A DNA stretch of 64,000 nucleotides from Massospora cicadina (Eukaryota > Entomophthoromycota > Entomophthoromycetes > Entomophthorales > Entomophthoraceae). The DNA lies in NCBI GenBank assembly GCA_022478985.1, contig JAKSZP010008031.1:104381-168380 (forward strand), in the 5' to 3' direction. Position 1 is the stretch's first letter. Each line of letters opens with the position of its first letter. The notes beneath the pieces were generated by a model. It was not told the origin of the DNA, did not search any database, and was given only the letters and a program-made list of their open reading frames with translations. Of the stretch, positions 12,464 through 23,579 are shown in pieces. The position numbers and the translations under genes are program-made.

Positions 12464-13740
12464 CTAGACCATGGGCCCTTTCCCCAAATCCTGTGCAGGT
12501 TTAGACTCTTTCACTTGGACCAAATTTGATCTGTTCTTTAGATTTCTTGCAGTGTACAACGAAGTGACAATTCCTCCAACTGGTAACAGATTTTTTTCCT
12601 TCTTATTGATCCGCTTAAACTCTTTGGGCTTATTTCCTGGCACGGTTTGGTTACTCAACTCCTTAGTGCCCTTGGTCCCCTTTGTGGGATTCAAATTGTG
12701 TACTGGATTGGTTTGAAACTTCTATTTGGAGCAATAAAGGTAGCTCCCATAATTTTTAAACGATCCACCATCTGAGAGGTGGTAATCTTTGTTGCAAACA
12801 TAGAAGACATCATTCAATGCAAATTACAATAAGGCTAAAGGTCTGCTTGCAGCGCAATCCATGCATAAAAATCATCCAACACTTTTTCTCCACCCAATTT
12901 CTTTTATTCTTGGTAGAAACAATTGGTTAAATTTGTTAAGGATTCATCCTTCTGAAATTGAATTTCCATAGATTCTTGCTTGCACTTCAACAAGTGCATG
13001 GGACTTCCAAATTCCTTCATAATGGCCACCTTGGCCTCTAAGTATGGACAGCTGTCCCCCTCTAGATGGGGCAACACTAGGTTTTGATAATCGGTATCCA
13101 GGCAATTTATCACCATCAAAGCCTTTTGGTGATCGCTTTAACCAAACATTGTCATGTCAAATAATTGGTAAAACGCAGGGGCATTATTAATGAAAAAAAG
13201 TAGGTAATTTCAGTGTCACATTAAATTCCTCTGAATTTTCTATAGCCCTCACTCTTGATTTGGCTACTAAAATAACTTGAGGAGTAATTTTTAGGAGTCA
13301 TCTCCAAAATGGCTACGAAATTGGGTGGCATATTTCATAGGGTATTTGTCTTTCCAACTGGAGTCCGTGGAAATCTTTCTTTGGCGTTGGTCGCCACATT
13401 TGGATACCATTTGCATTTGAGTTCTTCAACTCCTCGACTTGCTTAACCAGCTGTTCTATATCAGCACGAATGCTCATAATCAAACGCAATCTGCATCATG
13501 TTTCATTTTCAAGAATAAGACTTCTTGAACTAAATCTTCTTCCTTTTTCTTTAATGACATTACTTTTTATAAAAAACTCATTGCCAAAACTAGTGACATT
13601 TTTGACCCCTTCTACGACCTTGGTAACTCTATCCTCCAAGGCAGTGAATTCTAAATGATCCACAGAAATTTAAGGTGATGTTGACAGTTGCCAACTCCAT
13701 CTAGAGTTTTCTTAACTCGTCCTTGTATGACATCCTGTCT
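12464..13740 (-). pseudogene. Family B Gag-like region
   Basis: Minus-strand pieces between the primer-binding site and the protease. The segment 12,904-13,119 (DTDYQNLVLPHLEGDSCPYL and following) resembles a Gypsy capsid in composition and position. The next piece (12,464-12,694) is basic and rich in K, N and T, like a nucleocapsid. No intact CCHC knuckle is visible. Assignment is by position plus weak similarity. Confidence 0.55.
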
Positions 13741-13760
13741 TAGTATCTTACTCAACTACT

Positions 13761-13778
13761 CCCCTGTAGTGAGCACCA
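13761..13778 (-). other. Family B primer-binding site (tRNA type)
   Basis: On the minus strand TGGTGCTCACTACAGGGG begins two bases after the 5' LTR end (TTTTAACA). A TGG start is what a site complementary to a tRNA 3' CCA end shows. Which tRNA cannot be settled by eye. It contrasts with family A, which has no such site. Confidence 0.65.
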
Positions 13779-13780
13779 AT

Positions 13781-14902
13781 TGTTAAAAGTTAAGGGTTTC
13801 ATTGATTGTTCACAACGATAACCCCTAATTGATAACTGCATAGGTTTAATGTGTCCAATCCTTCACGTTGTCTGATAATAATATATAAGAAATTGTAAAA
13901 GTATGAAGACCATTATCCATAGTTGGATAGATCTCTGTGTTAGGTCCAACGCTTGACCGTTAGTCCTTCTCCAAATACTTAAGATGTCCTCAATAGGGAT
14001 CTATTACCTTATACCGCCTAACATGATTTACACTCAGATCCTCATTTATGGCTTCTCATTGGTGACACACAGTTGGCAGCAATTCCTATCCAAGATCAGC
14101 TTCTCTTCCTCTAGATCCTTGATCCTTACTCTTTATCTTAAAGAGTCTTTTAATTAAAGCACATATCAATAATTTTCTTGAAGAAGAATTGAACTAGAAA
14201 AAATTCTGCTAAATACTCAATAACTTTTCTCTGGTAAGTAATGTGGTAATTGGTGTTTTTTTAAGCGATTTCTAGGGAATTTATAGTGAGGATTCGGTGC
14301 TCCACCCTCAGTTGGCACCTCAACGATGAAATGGAAGCAGTTGCCATTAATTTTTCTTTGTCGTCTCATCAGCGAGAGTCTTCACCATCCTAGCTAGTAT
14401 TCTGTCATTGGACATCCTTTATACTTAAAACTGAAAAAGTCAGAAACATGTCCTTAACGTTTTTCGCCAATCTCAAAGAACCAATCATATTTGACAAGCG
14501 ACCTGCTTAGGTATGGGACTTGTTACCCATTAAAGCAGTTCACAAACCAACTGATTGATTTGCTAGTTGCAGGCGGCATCAATCACCTTGCAATTAGATC
14601 CTGAATTCCTCAATCAGTTGGTGATGAAACCTGACCAATCTAAATTTGTATACCTGATAGTTAATCATCAATCAACTATCAGATGCCCCCATTTCATTGG
14701 CAACTTTGCTCGACGAGATCTTAAGCATTCACCCAGATTGATTCCTGATGGATCTGAACCAGGAAAATTACCCAAAGTCCCCCAAACATTGTTAACCCAA
14801 AATTAGGGGCAACCAATATCCAATTCACTTCGCTATAAGAAATTATCCCCTAGAAACCCCTAGTTATCTAGTAAGCTGGGAATGTGGGCAAAAATCCCAA
14901 CA
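13781..14902 (-). repeat. Family B 5' LTR
   Basis: About 1,122 bp with TG...CA ends: on the plus strand it starts TGTTAAAAGTTAAGG and ends AAAATCCCAACA. It aligns with 1-486 and with the solo copy at about 22,463-23,559. The primer-binding site lies immediately to its left, which makes it the 5' LTR of a minus-strand element. Confidence 0.88.
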
Positions 14903-14949
14903 AGGAGCATCAACAGACCTAAACCTATTATGCATAGCTCTCTACCACT

Positions 14950-16870
14950 TTCCAGTATTTTTAAAATCCTAATTTTGAAAAACCTTTTTACTTCTATGAT
15001 GCTTATGATAAAGATATAGACGCTATATTTTCTCAGTACAATGTAAACTTGGTGGATCATCACATTACATATTATAGCATAAGCCTAACCAGAGCTGAAC
15101 GCAACTATAGCATTATGGAAAATAAATACAATAAAGTACCACTAGATATTAAGGAATTCTGACCCTATATTATATGAAATTAGTCTAACATAATTACTGA
15201 CCAAGTTTCCTTGTTATGGCTACAGTAGATGAAGGATTCTGATGGAAGGTTAGCCCAAATGGCGTAAACTTCAAAACTACGATTTTTTCATAATTAAGAA
15301 ACCAGGGCCCATACACCAAAATGTGAATTGCCTTTCCAGGTTCCTCATATTGTCTTTAACCGCACTGAAGAAGATCAACTCTATGATTTCTTAACCCAAC
15401 TGCATTTATGGAAAGATGAATCCCCAACCCTTCAAAAAGAATTAGCAAGAAAATTGGTGAATACAATTTAGAAAAGGCAAGCTGTACAATCTCGTTTCTT
15501 GACAATGGTTGCTCTACATATGACCTTATGCTGTACCAACATCATATTAGAGGGACATCTACAAATCAGCTTTAAAAAATTTGGAAAACCTACCAGTGGC
15601 TCAAGGCTCAATGTTACTGGGAAAGGATGTTATTCTCAATAAATGATGTTTTAGAGTCCTTACTAGTTTATAAAAGTCAAGCCAGACTTTGTCACCGACA
15701 TCAGCATCCAGTGGTTCCACCCTGTGAGCCCTTCCATACTATTTCTATAGATGTTGTGGGACCCCTCCATCAAGCCTCTAATGGTCATCAGTTACTCCTC
15801 ATAGCCATTGATTATTTAACTAAGTGGATTGAAGCTCTATCTCTAACATCCGCTTTGAAAAAAGCTACCACCACATTCCTATATAATCAAATAATCAACC
15901 AGCATGGGTGCCCTATTATAATTCTTTATAATAATGGTCTGTTTTTTCAATCGTCACTGGTGAATGATTTACCAAATATAATGGGATCCACATAGAAATT
16001 TTTACTCCATATCATTTTGAAACCAATGCAATAGTAGAGTGTGTAAATGGTACTCTAGCTTCAACCCTCCAGAAAATGGCCACGATAGACCTCTTCATTG
16101 GCCCTAATATTTTCTTAAGGCAATTCTGACCTATAGAATAAGCTATAATCAAATTATCAAGATGTCTCCTTCCAAGCGTTGTATAGAAGAAATTCCCAGC
16201 TTCCCTCTAAAGTGAAGTCCATGTTAGATCAAGTTTCCCCAAAGCCCCTGAAGTTACTATGTAAAAGTATCATCAATGAGATTTTCTTACTTCAGGCCCT
16301 GGCTTTTGAGAACTTGTCTGCTACAACTACTAAATAAACTAATATGTTTAACAATAACCACAACCTCAGCACATAAATCAATTGGATGATCTATTACTTT
16401 TTTACCATTATCAGCATGGTGGTTGCAATAAAAATTGGGAACCAATTAGTCAGGGACCTACAAAGCTATTTATAAATGAAATAATAAAAACTCAATTTGT
16501 GGAGGTCTCTTAGGGAACTGTGATAAATCGCGTAAACAGTCAAATTCACCAGTTGTTTTCCACCTTGCGCAAAGATCTAGAGTAAGCATTGTTAAGATTC
16601 CTACCCAAGTTAAAGATTTATGTGTATTTGATGAAGGGAATCAAACCTGATCCAAAGATATAGACAAAACCAATGTCAGAGATAATCCCTGACTAAATTC
16701 AAGGTCTCCTGATATCAGGGTATAACACCAACTTGTTTGAACAAATATTATTCGACCAAACCCTCTCAATAGCAGGGCCAAACCTGATCTATGTATCGAT
16801 TAAATCCTTCTCAACAGATGTGACCAGAATGCCACAGAATCCCCAACTTGGTAATGAGTATAGATCTTGG
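14950..16870 (+). pseudogene. Family C Gypsy remnant: RNase H end and integrase
   Basis: The plus strand shows YYSISLTRAERNYSIME (about 15,070-15,122), the RNase H 'SRSLTPAERNYSIxE' motif, then DGRLAQMA and HQNVNCLSRFL (about 15,240-15,340), the RNase H end. Integrase follows at 15,627-15,995 with CHRHQHP, ISIDVVGPLHQ, LIAIDYLTKWIEA and LYNNGLFF; the second catalytic Asp (DNG) has become NNG. The tail to about 16,870 aligns loosely with 25,300-25,660, the same part of the second family C copy. No LTR was identified. Confidence 0.75.
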
Positions 16871-16879
16871 ACAAGAAAC

Positions 16880-17150
16880 GCTTGAATTTTACTGAGAAAA
16901 ACTCCCAGATCTCCCATATAATCATGGTTTTAAGCAAATAAACTGTACTCTCTTTCTGTCATTACTGCTTTGGCCTACCTCTATTAAAAGAGGGAAAAAC
17001 ACTTTTAGGGTTTTCACTCAAGGAATTTTACCTTGAGTGAAAACTTATGATCAATAATAGTAAAACTTATAAACCAACACCCAAGTATTTAGGGCTTCTT
17101 GAACTAAAATTAAGAATTATTTTTAACACCCCATTCTTCTCGCCAGCTTT
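16880..17150. other. AT-rich spacer with a perfect 14-bp hairpin
   Basis: Apart from the inverted repeat at 17,010-17,044 I see nothing assignable between the end of family C and the start of the D-like region. Confidence 0.5.
17010..17044. repeat. Perfect inverted repeat, 14-bp arms, 7-nt loop
   Basis: GTTTTCACTCAAGG at 17,010-17,023 and its exact complement at 17,031-17,044 flank AATTTTA. It could form a stable hairpin in RNA or single-stranded DNA. No associated gene or repeat copy was recognised. Confidence 0.9.
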
Positions 17151-20100
17151 GATAAGTTTTTAATCCATGAATGGTTTGAGAAGAAATTGATAGGGTGATT
17201 CCAGGGTAAAATCATCACAATGGCTTAAGGGTGATCATGATGACCACTAAAAGGGACCTATGATTGTTTATGGTGTTATTGTGAGCTGTAGGAGTGGAGA
17301 CTTAACCAGCCAGCATGAGGCCAGCTAAGGCTATATCAATTTGGGATGTGGACCTGAAATCCTGATCTCCATAAAGGATCTGTCATACAGCCAATTCTGG
17401 ACGCGGAGGTGGAAGGCATCATTAAATCTACTGAACCAGAGGAAGTCTTGGACCCTAGTGGTGCACAACCATCTTGCTTAGTGGGGGAGGGTTCCCATGT
17501 GACTCAACGTGATGTTGAAATCCCCATCAGCACCAAAATATGGGGGAGCTGGATTCAAATGAGCTCTTCAAGTAGCCAGTCCTGTTCCTGGCCTGCATGT
17601 GGCAGGTATATTCTTGCAGCGTAGAACGAGAACTCAGGGGTGGAAAACTTAGCCAAATTTAGGCAGTCATCAAGGTATTTTGAAACATGGTGGTCTTTAA
17701 CCCAGGGATTAAGGATATTGAGAGCTGCATAGTTTTTCCAGCAGATATCCTTAAGTTGTTCATTACATGCGCTTTTTAGAAGAGTGATGTGAAGCTTTTG
17801 GACGGCTGCAATATCCATGCAAACTGACCTAAAATTGTGAAGTAGGAGGGCTCTCCACGTTTAATCCCACAATCCATTTAGATTAATTGACTACAGGGTT
17901 AGCTTTCTCCCGTGGGGCCTCATAGGTTGTTCCTACATATAGTGGGGGGTTGACAGTACTTAATACTGCATCTGTGAGGCGGCTTGTTTTAAGCTCTGAG
18001 CTTGAACCTTGGCAGCGATCTGAGAAGACCATTGAGGGGGTTTGTTCTGGGTGGAGAAGATTGAGAAGCTGGTAAGCAATCTTAGTATGCCACCCCTGCT
18101 AATTTGCTGGAAAAGGCTATCAGGTGCCCCCAGGATCCACCATATGAGCTCTGTCCAAGAAGTCTGAGTCCAGTTCCTCCTTCTCTTTTAACAAGAAGGA
18201 GGTCTGAGATGTAATATGATCAGTTGGCGGAGGCTCGCTAAGTTTGGATGGTCTTTCTTTGTGGTGGTGCTTCAGGTTTACTCCATCAGTGGGGTGGCAT
18301 CTGTTGCCTGGGAATTGCAGGTAGCCTCACTTAGGTGTTTTGGGGAAAAACCTCCAGGTTGTGTCCAATGGGTTGGTATCCGCTGGATTTGGTGAGGAGT
18401 TCAAAGGCTTATGTTTGTTTTGCGCTGGTAACGGGGACAGTAGAATGGATGGAATCCCTACTGGTAGAGGTGCTACAGGGCCAAGGGGTATTTCTGCATG
18501 GTCAGTTGCACGTTTTCAACCTCTTTACAGAGGGTTGTTGAATACAGATCCTCTACTGTAAGCCAATGGTTTGATTGAGGGATTGCTGCTGCCTCTGTAT
18601 GAGATTTTTTCCGGCTGACAGTAAGGGCTGGCTGTTGATTGAATTGGATTGTTTGCATGCTTGAACAGTTATAGAAAAGATCCACAGCGGTGAACAACGA
18701 GTAATGAGACTGTGCTTTATTATGGTCCACAAAGAAAATCTCAGGTCAAAATCTGATGACAGTGACAAAGAATGATCTATATGTTTTTAGCTACCATGGG
18801 TTTAGTAATAAAGGAAGCTCTGGTGACATAAGCTCATTGGGTTGGGGCATAATACTCTGGCACGCCGAAGCCCACTGATAGATGGAGCTAAATCCCATTA
18901 GCCCTCAATGGCGAGAAAGAGTTAATTACTCTTGATCAACGAGATCTGAAGATTCAAGAAGGTCACCCATGAAATCTTCTCAAGGTTTGTTCAGGCTCTG
19001 GTGATGCATAGGGTTCCACTTGAGACTTCAATGTTAGTGGATGTGACACTTTTACATATATTGGGTTTGTACAACATATATCAATGCAGTGGTCTTTCAC
19101 TACTTCCTGAATGGTGGTGACAATAAAGAAGGCCCTAGATATAGCACTGAAGTAGCTAAAACAGTCCTGAGTGTAAGAATTTAATAGATGTTGTGGCAAT
19201 AGCTTACGTGAACTGCTTAATCTAGAGTGGAGTAAAAGAATTTTCTGTGTGCTCTTGTTTTGGCCCATATATCTTGAATTCTGCCACAAATGCAGTTTTG
19301 CAAGGGTTGATAGTGGGTAAAGCAGGTGTCATTTCATTTCTTCCAAGTCCCAGCGGCGTTTTTGGAACGTTTGTTCTTGGTTTGTGCTAACAAGGTGGGC
19401 TCAGTGCAAGGGGTGACATAGATGGAGTCGCCAAGTTCTCTTGGGGTTTGTTTCTTTTTGGGGCCAACCCAATGGCGCAACATGGACTAGCGCTGTAATC
19501 AGAGGCGTCAGATTCGCCTTGTTTCCCAGTCATTTTTTTTTGGATTACCGCCACTTGTCATAAATTATGGTGGGTTGGGCTGTAAAAGCTACCATTTGGA
19601 AATGTTGACTCCAAGCAAATGAGATCAGGCTTGTAATAGAACCAATCAAGGGTGATAGCAGTCATTTGAGCATCCAAGTTTGCTTTGTGGGAGGGCCTCG
19701 CCAATTGGCAAATTCCTGGGTTTGTTACAGCGATAAAAAAGTTTTATTTAGTGTAGTTTTTATAGTCATCTGACCCAGTGTATGTATTTAATTTAGCTGG
19801 TCCTCAACTGTCAGTAATCAATAAATTGGCAGATGATTGTACCATCTCACTACCATGGATGGTTTCGTTGGCAACGGCTATTTTTGCCACTGGTGCTGAT
19901 TGGTTGGGTAAAACACTTAAGATACTGTACATCTCACTTCTTTAGTCAAGGTGAGGTCAACTAATGTGGATGAATCAGCTGTACAATATGTAATAACACA
20001 CTGTTATCAGTATGTTGTGGAGCAGAATCTGCCTTGGCAGCTGTCAACTTGGAGTGGGTGGTCCTGGAGGACGCACATGTTGGTAACCTGAGGTTCCTGT

Positions 20101-20200
20101 AGGGTTTGTGTTGAGTTCTGGTCTTTACTTCCAATTCAGTGGGATCCTTTAGGGGTTTGCCACTATTTTCTCCCCGTTCAATAAATCTTTAAAGAAATTA
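17150..20200 (-). other. Region D0: degenerate minus-strand coding remnant, probable D repeat
   Basis: Minus-strand open pieces at 17,555-17,818, 18,473-18,768 and 18,963-19,289 show protein-like composition but no motif I recognise. The 17,555-17,818 product has a loose resemblance in order (KDHHVSKYL...) to a D1 product at 25,837-26,175 (QDEHLMAEL...). GC content is higher than in the spacers around it. Membership in D is a low-confidence inference, and the function is unknown. Confidence 0.35.
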
Positions 20201-21700
20201 AGTTTCAAGGGTAGTGTAATTACTAAAAAGAAAAGCTTAGTAGAAAAAAATCTTTTCTTATGAGTTACTCGTCAGAATTCAATGAATGAGAGAGCTCAAT
20301 TGTATAACTAGTCATAGGAAACAAAAATTATCCCTTCTGGGTTGTCGCATGCTACTACTATTTGATCTCCCATCCAAAAAAGGTGGCTCCCAAGCAGCGT
20401 CCATGTCTCATTTTGTAAATCCCATTATCTACTGGATAGTGTACCAGATTCTCGGGCCCAAAATCAAACTGCCACCTGACACTTTTGATGATAAGAATGA
20501 TACTACGCTATATGCCCCATTATATTACTATACCTCCATGCTCACAAGTTCGTGTGGACTATTAAGTTCAGATTTATAAACATATGCTCAAGTTCTATAA
20601 ATGTATAGACAGATTAACCTATCTATTAAGGAAGCTTTTATCTATTCTGGGATCCAAGACCTGACTTATAAAAAAACTGTTCTCACTTTATTGGGTAACC
20701 TACCTTATCAGACACTTCAAAACCCAAGGCATGCTGCCATCTCCCATGTCAAACCATGTACTATTGAACATAATAAATATGTATACTGTCTTACCACTCT
20801 ACAAACTTAATGATTGATCTGGGTATCAAAATTTAATTAGTCAAAATAAAATTGGGGCACCCTTACTCCATAATAACGTCAAAATGAGGAATCCTGTGAT
20901 GGTAGAGGTTTTCACTCAGCATCACATTGTCCTGACTTTTGATAAGAAAGGACAAGATGGTGTGAGGACCATCTAGTACTAAAAAAAAAAAAAAAAGGAC
21001 AAGATGGTGTGAATGACGCAGGAGGTGAGGGAGCAGTAGTGCTGGATAGACTACGGTATGGGGTCAAGTCTGAGGCAGGATGACAGTTGGAACTTACGTC
21101 AGGGATGGGATTAACAAGGTGATGTTGAAATGGGGGAATTCAAGGTTCAAGTTGGATTTGAGTTGAAACATCATCGAATCATGGGTGTGGTGGCTTGGCC
21201 AACAAGGAATTCTATTGAGCCTATGACGATGAAGACTGATTATGGAATATTCTAAAGGACACAATTTCAGGAATGACTGAGGAGTTTGAACTATTCTTGT
21301 AGTAGAGGGATATGAGGAAAGGGACCTGGAAAGTGGAGGTTATTTAGTTCCATTACTTATTAACCTGACTATTTATACAATAAAGCCTCTAGCTTAAAGC
21401 CTTACCATTCTTCTTATTGTTGTTTAGGATTTACATTGGTATATTTGGACCAATAGTGGTCATCTTTTGCATTCACAAGCAGGACCCGGACTTTGAGAGT
21501 GAGTTTGGGAGATTTATTGCCTCCTTATAAACCTTGACTTGGGTCAGGGAATGTTGCTTGGGGTAAGCATACTTGCGGCTGTCCTCCAAGGGGTGTCCAT
21601 CTACAGCACCTGTAGTACACGCACTAGAAGAATAGTCACGAAAACCCTATCCACCCTTTAGCTTTGACTTGGGTCCTGCTCCCTAATTCATTTGTGGCTC
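20201..21700 (+). other. Upstream part of second family C copy (possible Gag region)
   Basis: An open piece at 20,286-20,579 (97 residues, containing PSKKGGSQAASMSHFVNPII) lies upstream of the family C RT on the same strand, where Gag is expected. I see no zinc knuckle and no firm similarity. The micro-insertion at 20,950-21,012 interrupts this part. From 21,013 to 21,700 nothing is assignable. Confidence 0.3.
20950..21012 (+). mobile_element. Micro-retroposon copy 2 (GGACCATCTAGTACT-A16) with 16-bp duplication
   Basis: GGACAAGATGGTGTGA occurs at 20,950-20,965 and 20,997-21,012. The 31 bp between them are GGACCATCTAGTACT followed by 16 A. This is the longest copy and has the longest A-tail of the four in the window. 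Confidence 0.85.
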
Positions 21701-21701
21701 A

Positions 21702-22462
21702 TTGAAAGGAGCCAGTGCGTTCAAAGCCCTACTAGAAGAGTACAAATGTATTTTTAAGGACCTAGCGAATATGGGAAAATGTCTGGAGTCATTTACTGAT
21801 TGGAAACCGAAAATTTTCTCCCTTTTAAAGCTCAAGTTTATTAAGAGTCAAAGTAGAGGAGGGCCTCGTACCTCTCAGATTAAAGAACCACTAGAGGCCA
21901 AACTAATTCAAACATTTAAAGGCCTTGATTTTCCTCTATTTATTTAATCTGCAAAAAGAATGGATAACATCAGGTCATAATGGACTATTGCCTCTTATAT
22001 ATTTTTACTTAAAAAGATAGCCACCACTCTCTTGTATAGTTTCCTCTTTAAGTTTAAAGTCTGAAATAAAGTAAGTTTCTGCAATCTTTTTTACCTGTTT
22101 TTATTGGCAGGCTGTCCTATCTACCATATATCATATATTTGTGCCCTTATCTCTATTAAAGACTAGTAGACCTTTTCAGATGCCGCAGGGGCTATGAAAT
22201 GCCCTTAATACCTTTCAAAGATAAATGAATGGCTTTTTAAGGGACTTAAAATGACTTTATATGCTAGTCTATATTGACAACGTAACTTTATTTTTGCGAA
22301 CTTTCATCAATAATTTAACTTACCTTAGAAATTTATTACGGCAACTATGACAAATTTTACTAAAACTAAAACCACTAAAATGTTCTTCTAAAGTGAGATG
22401 TTTTTCTAGGTGTTAAAAACTGGGACTGGAGGCTAATCTTTTTTAGTTATAGTACCAATTAT
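21702..22462 (+). pseudogene. Family C reverse transcriptase remnant (N-terminal and palm)
   Basis: The segment 21,702-21,947 (ALLEEYKCIFKDLA) resembles the pre-RT 'LLxEYxDVF' linker. From about 22,160 the plus strand reads SRPFQMPQGL, then NTFQR, FLRDLK and MLVYIDNVTLF. This is the 'PFGLxNAPxTFQRxM...VYxDDIxIF' region with the catalytic box altered to YIDN. The gene breaks at about 22,462, where a family B LTR is inserted, and resumes near 23,580. Confidence 0.75.
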
Positions 22463-23559
22463 TGAAGTTTGGCTTCATTGACAATTTTTTCCAGAGATTA
22501 GCTGCACAGGTTGATTATGTGCATGATTTGAGTTGCTTGATAGTAATAGATATATATGAGCCATAATAGTATGATGATTTATCTGTAGTTGAATAAATAA
22601 ACCATATGAAGTCCAACTCTATACTTGGGTTGATCCACGATATACTGATTATATTAACAATAAGAGACTTCTTCCTTATTCTGGCTGAACACAATCCACT
22701 CTCAGATTCAGAGGTTCCCGGCCTTAGTTCCCATCACACTGAGTTGGCTGAAATTCACGTCAAAGGTCAGTTTCTTATCTAAGGATACCATATCCTTAAT
22801 CTTTATCACACAAAAGAGTCAACTTTTATTGTTTTACAACAATAATTAACTTTAAATGAATAGACCCTTGATTAATTAGAATTAGCACAAAATCTGAAAC
22901 AATTTGACCTGCTTTATTATAAAGTACTAGGAAATTTATATGGAGAATTTGGCGCTCAACACTTCAGTTGGCGCCTCAGCCATGAAATGGCAGCCATTGC
23001 CGTTGAATCACCCATCAAAGTCACTTATGGCGATGGACTTCTCCTATGGGATAGGGATTCATCCATCAGACATCCCAGAGACCTGAAAACGGAAAGAGCC
23101 AGAAAACTTGTCATAATGTTTCTTCTCAATTAAAGCAAACCAACCACATTTAGCTAGCGGCCTGCTTAGGTAATGGGATTCTTTACCCATTATAGGAGGG
23201 TATGGACTATCTGATTGATTTCCTAGTTGCAGGAAGCATCACTCCGCCTCACAACTAATAATTAAATTCCCAATCAGTTGGTGATGAAACCTGACTGATC
23301 TCAATTGGTACGCCATTTATTTAAACAATGATCAACTATCAGATGCCCCAATTTCGTCAGCAATTTTTAAAGAGATTTTAAACATTTGCACAGATCATTA
23401 CCTAATGGATATAAACCAGGTGAAGTACAAAAAAATTCCTCTGACATTATTAACCCAAAATCAAGGTCAACCAATGTCCTATTCATTCGCTAGAGGGACT
23501 TATCCTTTAGCAAACCAGCAGATAACATAAGAAGCTGGAAAGGTGGGAAAACCCTAAGA
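22463..23559 (-). repeat. Solo family B LTR inside family C
   Basis: About 1.1 kb that aligns along its length with the family B LTR at 13,781-14,902, for example the stretch around 22,690-22,830 with 14,030-14,170 and 22,930-23,559 with 14,270-14,902. No family B internal sequence flanks it. Family C RT is on its left and the family C connection/RNase H on its right. A clear 5-bp duplication was not seen, so the edges may be off by a few bases. Confidence 0.75.
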
Positions 23560-23579
23560 CTAGGTCATAGTGTAAATCA

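Larger units (their letters stand above)
1..14902 (-). mobile_element. Family B Ty3/Gypsy retrotransposon, minus strand, interrupted by A1
   Basis: Read on the minus strand the order is 5' LTR (13,781-14,902), primer-binding site, Gag-like region, aspartic protease, reverse transcriptase, RNase H, integrase, then a long 3' region and the 3' LTR that leaves the window at base 1. Protease before RT, RNase H and integrase is the Ty3/Gypsy order. The element is split at 2,986/9,041 by copy A1 of another Gypsy family; the integrase reading frame continues across that insertion. All domains carry stops and frameshifts, so the copy is dead. Its own target duplication cannot be tested because the left end lies outside the window. 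Confidence 0.85.

Noticed and set aside
22920..22935. AAAGTACTAGG as a micro-retroposon copy
   Set aside because: No poly-T or poly-A tract and no flanking repeat; it is inside the solo LTR.
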